A stretch of 64,000 nt of DNA, taken from Rhodotorula mucilaginosa. Its lineage: Eukaryota; Basidiomycota; Microbotryomycetes; Sporidiobolales; Sporidiobolaceae. The stretch is from assembly GCA_034406715.1 (NCBI GenBank), contig CP137875.1, positions 496,001-560,000 on the forward strand, given 5' to 3'. The notes below the pieces were generated by a model. The model saw nothing but the letters and a program-made list of their open reading frames with translations. It was not told where the DNA came from and did no database searches. Below are positions 30,139 to 42,348 of this stretch, piece by piece. The translations under genes were made by a program, and so were the position numbers. Position 1 is the stretch's first letter, and each line of letters begins with the position of its first letter.

Positions 30139-33100
30139 ATGGCGCAAGCCGACCCTGCGCCAGTTTCCGCCGTGACGGGAACGAGTCCCGACACCACGAC
30201 TCTGCGCCGACGCAAACCTGTCGTCGACAACAACAGCGACTCTCTCGGACTCGCTCCGGAACTTGAAAAGGCTCACACCGACAAGGAGGAGGCTCCCCTC
30301 GGCAAGACTCCCGATGGAACAGGTCCGTCCTCGGTCCCGTACCTCGTTCCGGACTCCGGATCTGTTCTTCGACGTGGGTGGGATCAAACCGCGGCTTACC
30401 GGCTTCCCCCGTATCGACGCCATGCAGTGTTCAAGATCCCGCAGACGCACAATATGCTCACCAGCTTGTTCGACCCGCGCACCCCGAAATCCGTAAGGCC
30501 TTCTTGGCTCCCCCCCCCCACTCTTGCTCTCCGGCAGCGACTTTCCGGCATTTCCTTCGCATCGCCTTGATGCACTCGAGAGCATGGCTATCCCGAAGCT
30601 CAACAAAGAACTAACGACCCCGGATACCGGCCCCACCCCCCGCAGAACATCGACCTCTTGACCCTGTTCCTCCTCGGACTCCAACTCGTCCTCTTCGTCT
30701 CGCTCAGCCGTCCGACCGCCCGCATCTTTTTCGGCTTCTACTTTGCCATGTGGCGACTCGCCTACAACGCCGGACTCGGTTACGTGCTCAAACGCCAGAG
30801 CGAGACGAGGTGGATCGTCAGGACTGTCAAGCGCAACGGCTGGTTCGACGAGAAACGGCAACCCAAGATTGCGCAGTGGGCCAAGAACGAACTCAGGAAA
30901 AAGATGGGCAAAGACTACGACTTTACTGTGCGTGTTCTGATCGGTCTCTGCTAGGAAATTACAGCACTGACGAATCTCTACGCGCGGTCTGCAGTCGGTC
31001 CCTCTCGAATTCAACGCAAGCCTCTGAGTTTCCCTCGCCCGTCTCCACCCGAATGCGTCTCGACTGACTCCTCCTCTACAGGTTTGGATCCTCTTCCGCC
31101 ACAGCGTCGACGTCATCCTCCTGAACGACTTTCTCTCCTACGTCCTCTTCTCGCTCTCGTTCCTGACGTGGTCCGGCCCGCCCGGTCACTCGGTCCTGTT
31201 CCACGTCCTGCGCTGGGTCGGAGGGTTTGTCTTGTTGCTGTTCAACCTCTGGGTCAAGACGGACGCGCACAGGATCGTCAAGGACTTTGCGTGCGTCTCT
31301 TCCTTCCTTTATCAAGTGTTCCACTACACCGTTGAGACGTAGCATGCACTGATCTCCGAGGCCACTACACGCGCAGCTGGTACTGGGGCGACGCCTTCTT
31401 CCTGTCGTTGCAGAACCTCGTGTTTGATGGCGTCTTCGAGGTGAGCGCGCTTGACCTCGCGAAAGGGGTGCAAAGGAATGACGAACACTCGCTCACACAC
31501 TGTGCCCTCGCCCCAACTCGCAGTTCGCTCCTCACCCGATGTACTCGGTCGGCTACGCCGGCTACTACGGCTTGTCGCTCATCGTCGCGTCGCCGACGGT
31601 CCTCTTCGTCTCGCTCGCGGCCCATGCGGCCCAATTCGGCTTCTTGCTCTACTTTGAGAACCCGCGTAAGGCCCTTTTGGCGCCGCAAATCACCTGAAAC
31701 TCTGCTGACTGTGACTGACACGATGTCCCGCATCACCGTAAAATAGACATCGAACGTACCTACGGCCAGCGCAAACCCATCGCAGCTCGCACCCCTTTGC
31801 CTCGCACCCTCTCTCAGACTCTATCGGACAGTCCCGTCTCGTCGCGCTCTCGCGCCGACTCGACCGTCGAACAACCGAGCGCGAGTGGCTTGTCGACGCC
31901 GACTTTGATGGAAACTCACGACGACTCGATGACGGAAGCGGAAGCGGAAGAGGCCGTCACGGAGGACGAGGCTGACGACCGCGACGCGGTGTCACGCCCT
32001 GCTGCTACTGCTGCGCCACAGCGCAAGCCGAGCCTGACGCCGAGCATGTTCAGCACGAGGACGACGGGCGCGGCGCGCGCACGCCGCGCGAGCGAAGTCG
32101 AGGAGGAACAAATGATGACGAGGCACGACCTCGACAACAAGTACTTCCACAAGGACTTGCTCATCTTCCGCAACTGGGACGCTTTCCGGTTCGTTTTCCC
32201 ACGTTTCTTCTGCCTTGATAATGTGCAGAGGTTGCGCAGCGCTGACGGGGCAAAACGTACCCACACAGCGCTCGCGACCTTGCCTTTGCTCTCGTCCTCA
32301 TCTACGCCATCGTTCCAACTTTCCTGCCCGCCTTGTCCAAGACGGCCACCATCCTGCTCCTCTTCGTGCACGCCCTCGCGTGGCGAGCATTCCACTCGTT
32401 CGCGCTCGGCCTCGCCCTCAAGAAGCAGAGCGAGAGGCGGTGGATCGTTCGGCACTTTATCAAGCACTATCACTATGAGCGCGACGGCGACGTGAGTTTT
32501 CAGCTTTTGTTATTGGTTTTGTTGTTGCCCCAAGTTGCGCGGTCTACTTATACTCGGACGACACACAGGCCGTCCGCGACGCTTTCGACAACTGGAAGGC
32601 TATCTACAACTTGTCTCTCTGCATGACTTATGGTGAGCTCCCCGCTGGCCCAGGTCACGATGTCTCTGTCTTGAAAACCACGTCAACTGACGCCGGACCT
32701 ATTGACTGCAGTCTCGTTCGTCGCTCTCGCTTGGAAGTGTTACAATGTCCCTTCGGATTGGTCCTATGGCGCTGTCATTGTTCGACACACGCTCGGCTTG
32801 GTGAGCAGATGCGCCCTTTAGGAGGGTCCTGAGCGTACCGATGCTGACTCGTTCTTCCCCCAGCTTCTCCTTGCGCTTCAGGCATGGAGCTCGGCCGAGA
32901 CGTATGAGGTCTTGGGACCTTTCGGCTGGTTCTACGGTGGGCTTCAACTCTTTTCTTGCGATGCTGAGATCCCTCGCTGATAGTCCTTTCGCTCGGCAGG
33001 CGACTTCTGGATCCCCGACTACCCGCACGAGCTCGCCGTTACGGGCATCTACCGCTTCCTGAACAACCCGGAGCGTTCCATGGGCGGCGCAGCTTTCATC

Positions 33101-34721
33101 GGTATCGCTCTCATCGCTGGGTCGAAGCTCGCGCTCGCGCAAGCTCTGATCAACATCGCCGCGCATTGGTGGTTCTTGAGCGCGGTCGAGAAGTAAGTTG
33201 CGCTGTTCCGACGCAGGCCGCGAGAGATGATTTCGCGTCTGTCGCAAAACGAAGATCTGACACGTCACCTTGCTGCCAGTCCGCACATGCAGCGACTGTA
33301 CGGCAACACCCTTCGCAAAGACGCCGGCGTGACCAAGACTCTTCGCAACGCCGTTCGGCGAGCGTCGCACACCGACGGTCGCGCCGGTTCGGGCAAAGTG
33401 CGCAAGGACCTCATCGAGCGGATCTCGAAGAATGTGCGCGAGGTACAAGGGACGGTCGAAAAGGTGTTTGAGGAAACGGCAGATGCCGTTGAGGAGTTTA
33501 TCAACAAATGTGAGTTTCCACCTTTCGCCAGGACGATCAAGCTGGTGACGACTTGCTGACGATCGAAGTGTTCTTTGCTGCAGCTGCTCCTGCGGTCAAG
33601 GGCTACGTCAAAGATACCAAGATCCTCCTCCAGCAGTCCGGCGAACGCTTTGTCATTTCGCGCGTCGCCAACGACCTCGCCAGTTACGATTCGTCGCAGT
33701 ACTCGCTCACTCTGCGTCCGTCGGCGTTCCCGCCCCTCGTGCCTCATGCCTCGACCTCGTCTGCCCCGGCTCTGCGCTACCACCTCGGCGAACCGATTCA
33801 CGTCAAGTGGACTGCGCCTTCGAACCACTCGCGTCGGGACTGGATCGGCGTCTACCGCCTCGGCGCGAACAAGGACACGCTCGTCACGAAGGTTAGCTCG
33901 CAGGGCAAGTGGTGCGGAGTGTACAGCAAGGAGTGGGAAGGCGACCGTTACGAGGGTGTGGGCGGAGGAGAGGCTCCCGAGTATGGCGAGATCTCTGCGT
34001 CGAAGCGCGCTCGCGGCGCGATCGTCTTCAAGGGCAAGAAGCTGCCGTGGAAGACTGGACAATACGAGTTCAGGTGCGTCGGCAACGGGATGTTCAGGTG
34101 CAAGTCCCCACATGACTATCCGAGAGAGCTGACATTGTTGCCTTCGATAGGTACCACCACGACGGCAAGCACAGCGTTGTTGCCATCTCTCAGCCGTTCG
34201 AGGTCTTTGTCGACCGCCCGACCGACTATGAAGATCCCGAATCGGTCCACACGGCCTTGACCCACATCGTCTCCAAGACGCTGGCTCTCGATGCCGAAGT
34301 CGTGCCGCACGCTGCTCTGCCGCTCGTGGAGGAAGTCGAGCGCGCCGAGTCGGTGTTCGATGCCGCGGAAGATACGGAACAAGAGCAGCCCGACACGACG
34401 TCGTCGTCGATGACGCGGACGGGCTCGAAGGGCAAAGAGCGTGCGTCGGCCGCCGTCGCCGCCGAAGTGCCCGTCTCGCCTCATCAGCGCACGGTTCCTC
34501 TCTCGGATCCGGACGACTTTGTCCTCTATTCGACGGACGAAGCTGCCCATATCGCGTACGCGATCAAGTGCGCGTTCGACGTCGAACTCGACAAGGAGGT
34601 GGTCCTCGCGGCGGCCAACGTGGGCAAACTCGCGGCGCAATTGCTCGAGGCGAGGAAGGTGCTCGGCGTGAAACCGGGAGATGGCGGGACAGGGATGAAG
34701 GCGGACCTGAGTGAGCCGTGA
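30139..34721 (+). CDS. CHO2: Phosphatidylethanolamine N-methyltransferase
   Basis: Starts [16 protein letters not shown] at 30139. After a short leader come [21 protein letters not shown] and a hydrophobic run [17 protein letters not shown]. Two homologous membrane modules follow, each with [12 protein letters not shown] / [12 protein letters not shown]. The methyl-donor binding segments are [16 protein letters not shown] and [15 protein letters not shown] lumenal/cytosolic C-terminal domain includes [28 protein letters not shown] and ends in KADLSEP at 34721. At least ten transmembrane stretches are visible. Cho2 makes the first methylation from phosphatidylethanolamine toward phosphatidylcholine in the ER. 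About twelve introns, including those near 30949-31080, 31290-31376 and 32190-32272. Size and motif order agree with fungal Cho2. Confidence 0.93.
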
Positions 34722-35003
34722 AGAGGTTGAGAGGGCGACGTTCAACAGGGTCTACAGAGGCGGTGGGATGGGACGGGCTTCAACAGTTTGTCTTTTGCGG
34801 ACTCGACTGAGAAAAACCGGAGCTTTCCTGCTCTCCACACATGCAATCGCAATTTGGATTAGACTACGATCATCCAGTCGCATAGAGTCTGCCTGAATCC
34901 GCAGCCATGAATTCAACGAGACCGCGTGCATGTCTCGGCTTGTTCCTTTCGCTTGCCTCGCTTCGTCTCTCGTCGCTGTTGACCTCGACGAGGCGTGAGT
35001 GCG

Positions 35004-37217
35004 ATGAACAGGCTCAAGCAGTCGCTGTCGTCCATCTCAACCCCTGCTCTGCCTTCGTTCGGCTCGTCGTCGTCGACTTCGGCTTCAGAGCGCGCAACCG
35101 AACCCCCACTCGAACTCTCGCGGCTGACAGAGCTCGCAGCGCGCCAGAAGCTGACGAGCAACCTGCTCGATGCGTGCTCTCAGCTGCATAGAGCTCTTGC
35201 CAAGGAACGCCCGGACCCGCGTAACGCGATCACCATTCCCAACAGCAAAACCAAGTTGCCGGTCGAATGGCTCGCGACGATCATGACCGAGGGAGCAGAG
35301 GAAATGAACGCCAGCTTGACCCGGAATTCAGCTGGAGAATTAGAGTCGTACGGTGAGCAGCGCCGAGCAAAGGGGTCAATATACGGGCGGGGCTGATCTG
35401 TTTCCGTGAAACCCTCGCGCAGCCCAAGCCATCGCGTCGGTCGGTGACATGCACGCGCAGCTCGCGTCGCTCTCGGCGAGCTACCACGAGCAACTCGTTG
35501 CAGAGGTCCTGACGGTGCTCGAACGAAGGGCCGAAGACTTTAAGGATTGGGAAAAGGCGCTCAAGGACGCCGAAAAGAAACGGACTGCCCTCGACGCGGT
35601 CATGGCAAAGGTGCGCACCGTCGATCTGCAGTCGCTGTCAAATCTCTTGATGCTGACTCGCTGCGGAGATGTAGATCGAAAAGGGCAAGAAGGACCCGGC
35701 CGAATACGAGCAGGACCTCGACGCCGCGCAGTGGGCGTACACCGACAGCCGCCACCGCTTGCAGCGGCGAGCGGACCAGCTCGACGACGCACTCGGCGAA
35801 GATCGCGAAGCTGCGCAACAGCTCGTGGCAGTGCAACTGGGTGCGTCCGACATACACTTGGCGCCCAATCCAGCGCGGCTAACTTAACGCGTTGGATTGG
35901 CAGAGTTTGCTCGTAACTACGTCTCATTGTTGGAGGACTGTCAGAGCACGCTCGGTACCTCGACCACAAGGTTCGTCTTGTTGGTCTGTGAGCGGGGATT
36001 TCGCTTTGCCAACTGACGCCATCTCTTCACACAGATCCGCTCGCTCTCGACCGCCACTGCCGCAACGATCGACCGCAACCGCCTCCTCCACACGCATGGC
36101 GCGATCGCAGAGCGAGTCGTCCGTACAAGATAGCAAGCCCGTCATCTCTCCGACAATCTACAGCGTACTCGGACCGAACCGCTCGCGAGGCAACACCGTG
36201 TCTTCCATCTCGACCGAAAAAGACCGCGACAGCTCAGGCACATCCACCGCCAAAAGTCGGAGTCGGAGCGGCAGTGTCCTCGACCGCTTTGCATTCGGCG
36301 GTCGCGCAAAGAAGAAAGACGCGAACGGCGGCGACGGCGGCGGCGACGACGAAGAGGGCCGACCGCCAGCATCGCCTCGCGAGCAGAACTCGTCCAGCCC
36401 TTCTCGCTTCACCCCCACAATCCCGAGTCTTGCGACTCTGGGCTCGCTTAAGAAGCTTTCGATACAAGGCAACGCGGCGAGCGGCAAGTATGGCGCACTC
36501 GGCGACGCCGAAGACTACTACACCGCGCCGCCTTCGCCGACTCGCTTCGCTTCGCACGGCGAGACTTCGCACCCGCCTACGTTCAGGCGTTCTCAGACGG
36601 CACCGACGACGGCGTCATCATCTTCGAACGGTAGCCACACGACTTCCTCTCCAACCTCTTCAAGCTTCCGCCGCGTACCACCAGTTCCGTCCCTCCCGTC
36701 TCGCGGGCCGGTCGGGCGCATCTACCGTGCACAGTGGGCCTACACTCCCGCCACGGGCTCTAGTCACGGCCACGGCAGCTCCACCGAGGACGGAGGCGCG
36801 GAGGAGGACCTCGCTCTCGACCGCGGCGACCTCGTTCGGATCGAGGAAGAGATCACTGCCGATTGGTGGAAGGGCGTCATCGTCAGCGGTGCCGGAAAAG
36901 GCCAGCGTGGGATGCTCCCGAGTGCATACGTCGTTCCACATGATGCAGACGCATCGTCGGGGGCGGGGACGACGAGCGAGGCACGCTGGAGGAGCATGAC
37001 GGCCGACGATGCGCATTCTTCCGCTCACGAGACCTCTTCGGACGGTCACGGTCACGATACCGATACCGATGGAGACGAGGGCCTGTTGCCGGAAGAAGGA
37101 GAGCCGCGTTGGTCTATCGATAGCGGCGGCAGCGGCGGCGGTTACGGCCAGCCCAGCCCCTTCGGCGACGATCGAGTCTCGCATGCCCACGCTATCGGGC
37201 GCACGAGTCGTCGATGA
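35004..37217 (+). CDS. BAR and SH3 domain protein
   Basis: ATG 35004 begins MNRLKQSLSSISTPALPSFG. Residues about 45-280, spread over five exons, form a long helical coiled-coil region (LTELAARQKLTSNLLDACSQLHRAL, QAIASVGDMHAQLASLSASYHEQLV, RRAEDFKDWEKALKDAEKKRTALDAVMAKIEKGKKDP, QLVAVQLEFARNYVSLLEDCQSTL) typical of BAR proteins. A Ser-rich, low-complexity middle follows. A C-terminal SH3 domain is then seen: YRAQWAYTP..EEDLALDRGDLVRIEEEITADWWKGVI..GKGQRGMLPSAYV, with the ALYDY-like start, WW and P-x-x-Y landmarks. It would bend or sense membranes and bind proline-rich partners in endocytosis or at the septum. No single named orthologue can be fixed. Stop 37215-37217. Confidence 0.82.
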
Positions 37218-37449
37218 TGGTCGACGAAGAGACTACAGACACTGCCTGTGGGCGTGAAAGGGGATTTGCAGCCTCGTAGAAGGGATAACTCGTAAGATAG
37301 ACAAGAAGTGCATGCGACAGGAAGAGAGAGAGACAGAAGCCTATACGATACAGATCGTGGGGAAGAGGATATGCAATATAGGGAGGAGGACAAGATAGAG
37401 ACCAAGGACGAGGAAGGGCAAGACAGGACGGAACGAACGCAGAGAGGGA

Positions 37450-39704
37450 TCAGATGTATAGCTCGCGTACTTTGCTCAAGCCAGCGTCCGGCGCGGCCGA
37501 GTCTGCGTGGGCCCTGCTCCGCAAGACGCGATCACTGCCGCCGACAGGTTGCGGAGCGCCCAGGCCTCGAGGAGCTCTCCGACGGTCCATGCGGCGTTGC
37601 CGGGCAAGTTCCTTCTTCTCGCGCGCGGTCGGCCCTCGGCGGATCCGCTGAGCGGGGATCGATTTCCGCTTTGGGGCCGTTCGAGCCGTCGAGGGGGGTG
37701 AAGGTACACGTGCTCTGATGGCGGCTTCCTTGTCTGCCGGGGCAGGGGAGGTAGCATCGCTACTCAGTCCGCTGTCGAGAGAGCTCGCGACTCCAGTCGA
37801 CGATCCCGACGACGACCACGAAGCTGGCGAGTTGAGCCGCGATCGCGTGCGCGGGTGCTCGTTCTCGTTGTCGTTTTCGTCGAGCTCTTCTAGGTTCGAA
37901 GACGACAAGTCCTCCACAGCGGAAGGATCGCTGGATGAAGGCGGGAGGAGTGCAGATGAGGAGGACTCAGCATCCGAGTTTGAACGCGGGCGGGCGCGAT
38001 CGAGCAGGTGCTTTGGAGGTCGATCGGAGGAAGACGGCGGAGGAGAAGGGGCCTCGGTCGATGGAGGAGACGAAGGAGAGGCGGAACGAGGCGAGGGCGG
38101 GATGACGGGGATGACGGGCTGAGGTGGCGGCGGCGGCGACGAGGATGCTCGGTGATTGGCAGGCAGGGCCCGTTCCAGCGCCTTTCGCATAGACGGGAGG
38201 GGGTGGTCTGTCGAGTCGTCCGTGCGTCGAGCTCGTCGCGTTTTGCGCGGCGGGGGAGGCGCTTCGGGCGGCGCCGGTTCTTCGACTCCCGCCATCGGCG
38301 AATCCTCTTCAGCCCCTTCGCGGTTCTCCTCTTCCTGGTCTTCCGAGCCATCCTCGTCAACATGTTCTGGTCCTCGTTGGTCATCACCGGGGGCGGGAAT
38401 TGTAGACGGCGTATTGCCTCGAGACGTTGCAACGCGGTTCTGAAGTCGGACAGGTCAGTCCAGTACGCGCATAAGTCCAACAGCTCGGTGGCTGGCAACT
38501 TACGACTCGCAGCTTTGGCGGACCCGTGTGCGGTCCGTCAATGTTGCGCAGAGAAGAATAGTGTTCCCACGAGTGATAACTGCCCGCCGCAAGACAAGGA
38601 GCGTCAGTCTCGCACGATCGTTGGCGGGTCAATCGTGCAGATCCGGGTCCACGTACACGATACACAACGGCGTATCTTCTGCGTGCAGATCTGCAGGTTC
38701 CGGAGGAGCAGGCGGGTGCCACTCTCGCTCCTTGCCCTTATTCTTGCTCGCCGCCGCCGACTGTCTCCCATCTTTTGCTTTCGCCTTTTCGGCCCGCGCG
38801 AGCAGGCGCTTCTCGCGCGGAGTCAGCTTGTCCCCCGAAGACTGCGTCGGCGAGAGAGCCGGCGAGGCAGACGAAGAGGGCGGCGTCGAAGTGCCGGGAG
38901 GGGCTTCCTCGACGGGCATGACGTAGACGAGGTTGGGTTGATAGACCTTGACGGGTCGACGATACCGGGCGACGAAAGCAGAGAGCTCGATGTTGGTGCC
39001 GTAGGTGCCTGATAATTGGGGACGATCCTGAGTACGCAAGCGATGTAAGGGAAAGGCAGGCGGAAAACTGACCTGGCTGGCGCATCTCGCGAACGTGCCC
39101 CTCGAAGCCGCCCTTGACGGAGTCTTCGTCGACGAAGAGGCGGTACCGGTCCGCGTTGGCCGCGAGGTGGTCACATATCTGCAGCGTCATTTCCAGTCAG
39201 AGACGGCGGCTAACGTATAGCGTGCAATTGGGCCGCACCTCGTGACGGATGGCAAGATGCATCGACGGAGAACCGTACAGCTGGTCGGCGAGGGCTCTGC
39301 ACGTTGGCCAAAGGCTCGCGTCAGCATAGCCTTCGGATCCCTTAACCGGTAACTGTGTAGACTGACCTGAACAAGCAGTTGCCGTCTGGAAGTTGGGCCA
39401 ACCCGACGTCAGTTTCGCGGTGACAACTGAGATGCTCGTGATCGACGCTCACCTCCCAAGATGTTGGCTGCATAGAGTCCCGCCTCGCGTAGCTGAGCAC
39501 TCAAGACCTTCTCCTCCAACTCTGGATCCTCGATCAGCTGTCCGACAAACGCTGGGAGTGTCAGTTCTCGTGCCGTCGGTCGAGACGAACGAACGCGGTG
39601 GGTGTTGCGCGCACCTTTGGTTTCTCGGCTCGTGTGCGATCGCGCGCCTTGCTGCCTCCATAGTTCTTTCCCTTGACGTGAGCATTCCGTGCGCCCTTGC
39701 CCAT
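37450..39704 (-). CDS. OTU-domain cysteine protease (OTUD3-like deubiquitinase)
   Basis: Start at 39704, MGKGARNAHVKGKNYGGSKARDRTRAEKPK, then AFVGQLIEDPELEEKVLSAQLREAGLYAANILG. The catalytic segment DGNCLFRALADQLYGSPSMHLAIRHE (Asp and Cys of the OTU triad) is followed by ICDHLAANADRYRLFVDED, TYGTNIELSAFVARYRRPVKVYQPNLVYVMPVEE and, after an insertion of about 85 residues, YHSWEHYSSLRNIDGPHTGPP with the catalytic His. The long C-terminal part is Ser/Pro-rich and basic (ARKTRKRR), ending GLSKVRELYI at 37450. The 19-nt exon 39385-39367 alone encodes the D-G-N-C core. OTUD3 removes ubiquitin chains; substrates here are unknown. Confidence 0.9.
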
Positions 39705-40093
39705 GACCGCCGCGTCCCGAGTTCCCAAACGCCGTCGAACTTCTCCGCGTTCGCGGTCCGCGTTTTTGCGGGACTGAGCGAGGCGAGCGACGAGGCGAGG
39801 ACTCGCTCAGCTCAACGGCCCTCGCGAGTTGCGTCGAGCGCGTCACTCGCTCCAGAGACCGAGTCTGTGTCTAGCCTGCGGCTCACGCAGAGCTCCAGCG
39901 GGATTGTACACTCGCACGAGAGGCCTGAGGTCGGTGCGTTTTCGCTTCCCAAAGAGGCTCTCACGCGGAAGGGCGCCAGAGTGACACGTCATCTCGCATC
40001 ACGCTCGACGGAAAAGAGCATGCGTTCATATAGTGTCTTTCAAGTCTGTATGTCACTGCACGTGAACAGAGAAGATCACCCGAGCGATCTCGT
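39705..40093. other. Intergenic interval upstream of the OTU gene
   Basis: About 390 bp between the OTU start and the stop of the MAPEG gene (both minus strand), so it holds the OTU promoter. No coding gene, RNA gene or repeat recognised. Confidence 0.45.
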
Positions 40094-40818
40094 TCAGTAC
40101 AGAGCGCGGTTGAAGGCAAGACCGGCGCGGATAAAGGTGCCGAGCGACAGAATGACGCCTGCAGAGAAATGGGCAGAGTGTAAGCAGGCGCGGTACATCA
40201 GGGGCAAGAGCCCGGAGACTTGCGACGAAGACGTACTGGTCAAGTATGCCACCGAGCGGAGCGGCGTCGCCTTGATGGTGTCGGTCCGGATGTAGAGGAC
40301 CTGCGCGGTGGCGACGTAATAGTGAGCAAGCACCGCTCGGACTCGGCCGCAAGAGGTTGCCTCGGCCGCGGGAGACGTACGACGTAGAGGAACCGGGAAA
40401 CAAGGTAGCCGAGGGCGATCTTGTTCATGTGCGAGGTGCCCAAGCGCGCGACGTTACCCGCAACGATCGCGGCAGCGTACAGGCCGATGTTCTCAAAGAT
40501 GTTCTGCTGTGCCGCCTCGGTCCTGCACAGTTGGCGAGCGTCCTGCAGAGGTTTGAACGTCGATGTCGTCAGCCAGATTCTGGAACGGGGTCGGCCGCAG
40601 TACTTGTGTAACTCCTCTGAGGATGGAGGGCTCACCTTGCTCGTCTTGGCGAGTTTGGCGATCTCGGCGACATACTGGCGCGGCGATACATTGTCGAACT
40701 TCGGAATCTCGCGGCTCACGGTCGACAGGTAGATAGCCGACCAGTGGGTGCCGATGCCGAGAAGCCAGACGGCCGGGACGGAGAGAAGAGAGTAGTTGTA
40801 GGCGTCGAGGACGGGCAT
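40094..40818 (-). CDS. MAPEG-family membrane protein
   Basis: Four exons from ATG 40818: MPVLDAYNYSLLSVPAVWLLGIGTHWSAIYLSTVS, PRQYVAEIAKLAKTSK, then DARQLCRTEAAQQNIFENIGLYAAAIVAGNVARLG, LGYLVSRFLYVV, VLYIRTDTIKATPLRSVAYLT and VILSLGTFIRAGLAFNRALY with TGA ending at 40094. Four hydrophobic helices and the R-x-E-A-x-x-N..EN motif followed by a glycine/alanine-rich helix fit the MAPEG superfamily (microsomal glutathione transferase / leukotriene synthase type). Function in fungi is mostly unassigned, perhaps glutathione-dependent detoxification in the ER. The last intron uses a GTACGT donor. Confidence 0.82.
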
Positions 40819-41163
40819 CTTCGGCGGTCGTGTTCCGTGGGCGGACGATGAGGGTGAAGATGGACGTGCTTTGAGCGTCTCTTTCGACGAGCTTGCTAGA
40901 AGTCAGCGGCCGGTATGTAGCGGTAAGTTAGGTGAGCGTGTTCGAAGAAGTGACGACGTCGTGGGCGAGCTGCGCGTGTGGGGAAGTCGTCTCGTTCCGA
41001 CGCCTCCCCTCCGCCACTCCGCACAGAACGAGCTGCGACTGATGAGAGTTTTTTGGCGCGAGGAGAGCGACCTATAGAGCCACGCAGGCAGTGAGAAGGG
41101 CCGAGAGAGGCCGTACACGGGCTCCTGGACCGGTGCTTCCTCGGTTACTGAGCTCAAACGGCC
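40819..41163. promoter_or_regulatory. Divergent promoter between MAPEG and methyltransferase genes
   Basis: 345 bp separating two divergent starts. No obvious TATA box or repeat; the few overlapping frames show no domain. Confidence 0.4.
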
Positions 41164-42241
41164 ATGGCGCACCTTCTCCCTCAGGTCCGTTGTTTCGCTG
41201 AGGCCCGTATAGGAGGCGGAACGAAGGCTGACACGGAGCCCACTCTGAGCGCAGAAGAATGCCGAGTATGGCACACAGCAGTATTGGTGCGCCGTGAGCA
41301 TAGCCTGGTGGCGTCTAGATATGTCGAGGGAGCTGACCTGTGTCTCCTTCGACCTCTTTGGGCAGGGACGACCGGTACGCTCAGGAAGCAGACGACGGCT
41401 CGTTCGACTGGTGTAAAACGTATGCCGACATCAAACACCTCGTGAACCGCTTCGTACCGAACAAAGACGTTCGGATCGTCATGCTCGGCTGCGGAAACTC
41501 GAGTGCGTCGGACCGTCTCTCTGCTCCTCCGGTCCGCGTAAACCTGAGCTGACAATCCCGGATTGCGTACGTAGCACTGTCACGGGACATGTATGACGAC
41601 GGTTACCGAAACATTGCCAACATCGATTACTCGCCCGTCGTCATCGAAAAGATGGCGAGGGTCAACGCGGACCGAGAAGGGATGACCTGTGAGGAGCTTT
41701 GGACGTCCAGCACTGTACCGCGGCAGGCTTTGCTGACAGGATCTGACTTACCGCCCTGCAGGGACTGTCGGAGATGTCCGGAAGCTGCCCTTCGAGGACC
41801 AGTCAATAGACGTCTGTTTCGACAAAGCAACTCTCGACGCAATGCTCACGAGCGAAAAAGACCCTTGGGTACGCCTTCTGTCTTGCTTTTGAGTCATGGC
41901 GCGTGCACCATGGACTCATACACTCTGATGAATTGACAGAACCCGCCTCCGCAAGCGGTGGCAGACGTCAAGGGCGAGGTGGACGAGGTCATCCGCGTGC
42001 TGAAACCGACCGGCGTGTTCCTCTACTTGTGAGTCCCCATCACAAGCCCTCGCCCCCGCTACTCCACCTGCTAACGCCCCTGTCCAATCACAGCACATTT
42101 GGACAACCGCATTTCCGCAGGCCGTTGTTGCAGCGGCCAGGCTGGACGGTGCAGCACCTCGAGGTCGGAGACGGGTTCGCCTATTACTGGTTCTGGATGC
42201 GGAGAGATGAACAACCTGATCCGCCTGCACCTAGCGTGTAG
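41164..42241 (+). CDS. METTL13-N/EEF1AKMT4-like SAM methyltransferase
   Basis: A short first exon MAHLLPQ (41164-41184) joins KNAEYGTQQYW, then DDRYAQEADDGSFDWCKTYADIKHLV. The SAM site is IVMLGCGNSS; next are LSRDMYDDGYRNIANIDYSPVVIEKM, WTVGDVRKLPFEDQSIDVCFDKATLDAMLTSEKDPW and a final TFGQPHFRRPLLQRPGWTVQHLEVGDGFAYYWFWM. The start x-LLP-x..YG..YWDxRY and motif I (V)MLGCGNS with FDWY-like FDWC are shared with the N-terminal methyltransferase of METTL13 and with EEF1AKMT4, which methylate elongation factor 1A. Whether this protein methylates eEF1A is inference. Six exons; stop 42239-42241. Confidence 0.87.
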
Positions 42242-42348
42242 AGTCATCATAGAGAATATAGCTAGTTGCATATGCTAACGACACGTGAAGGGACAGAGGA
42301 TACAACAGTCGAGGGATTTCTATGGAAAACAAAGCCTGCCCGGGTTTT

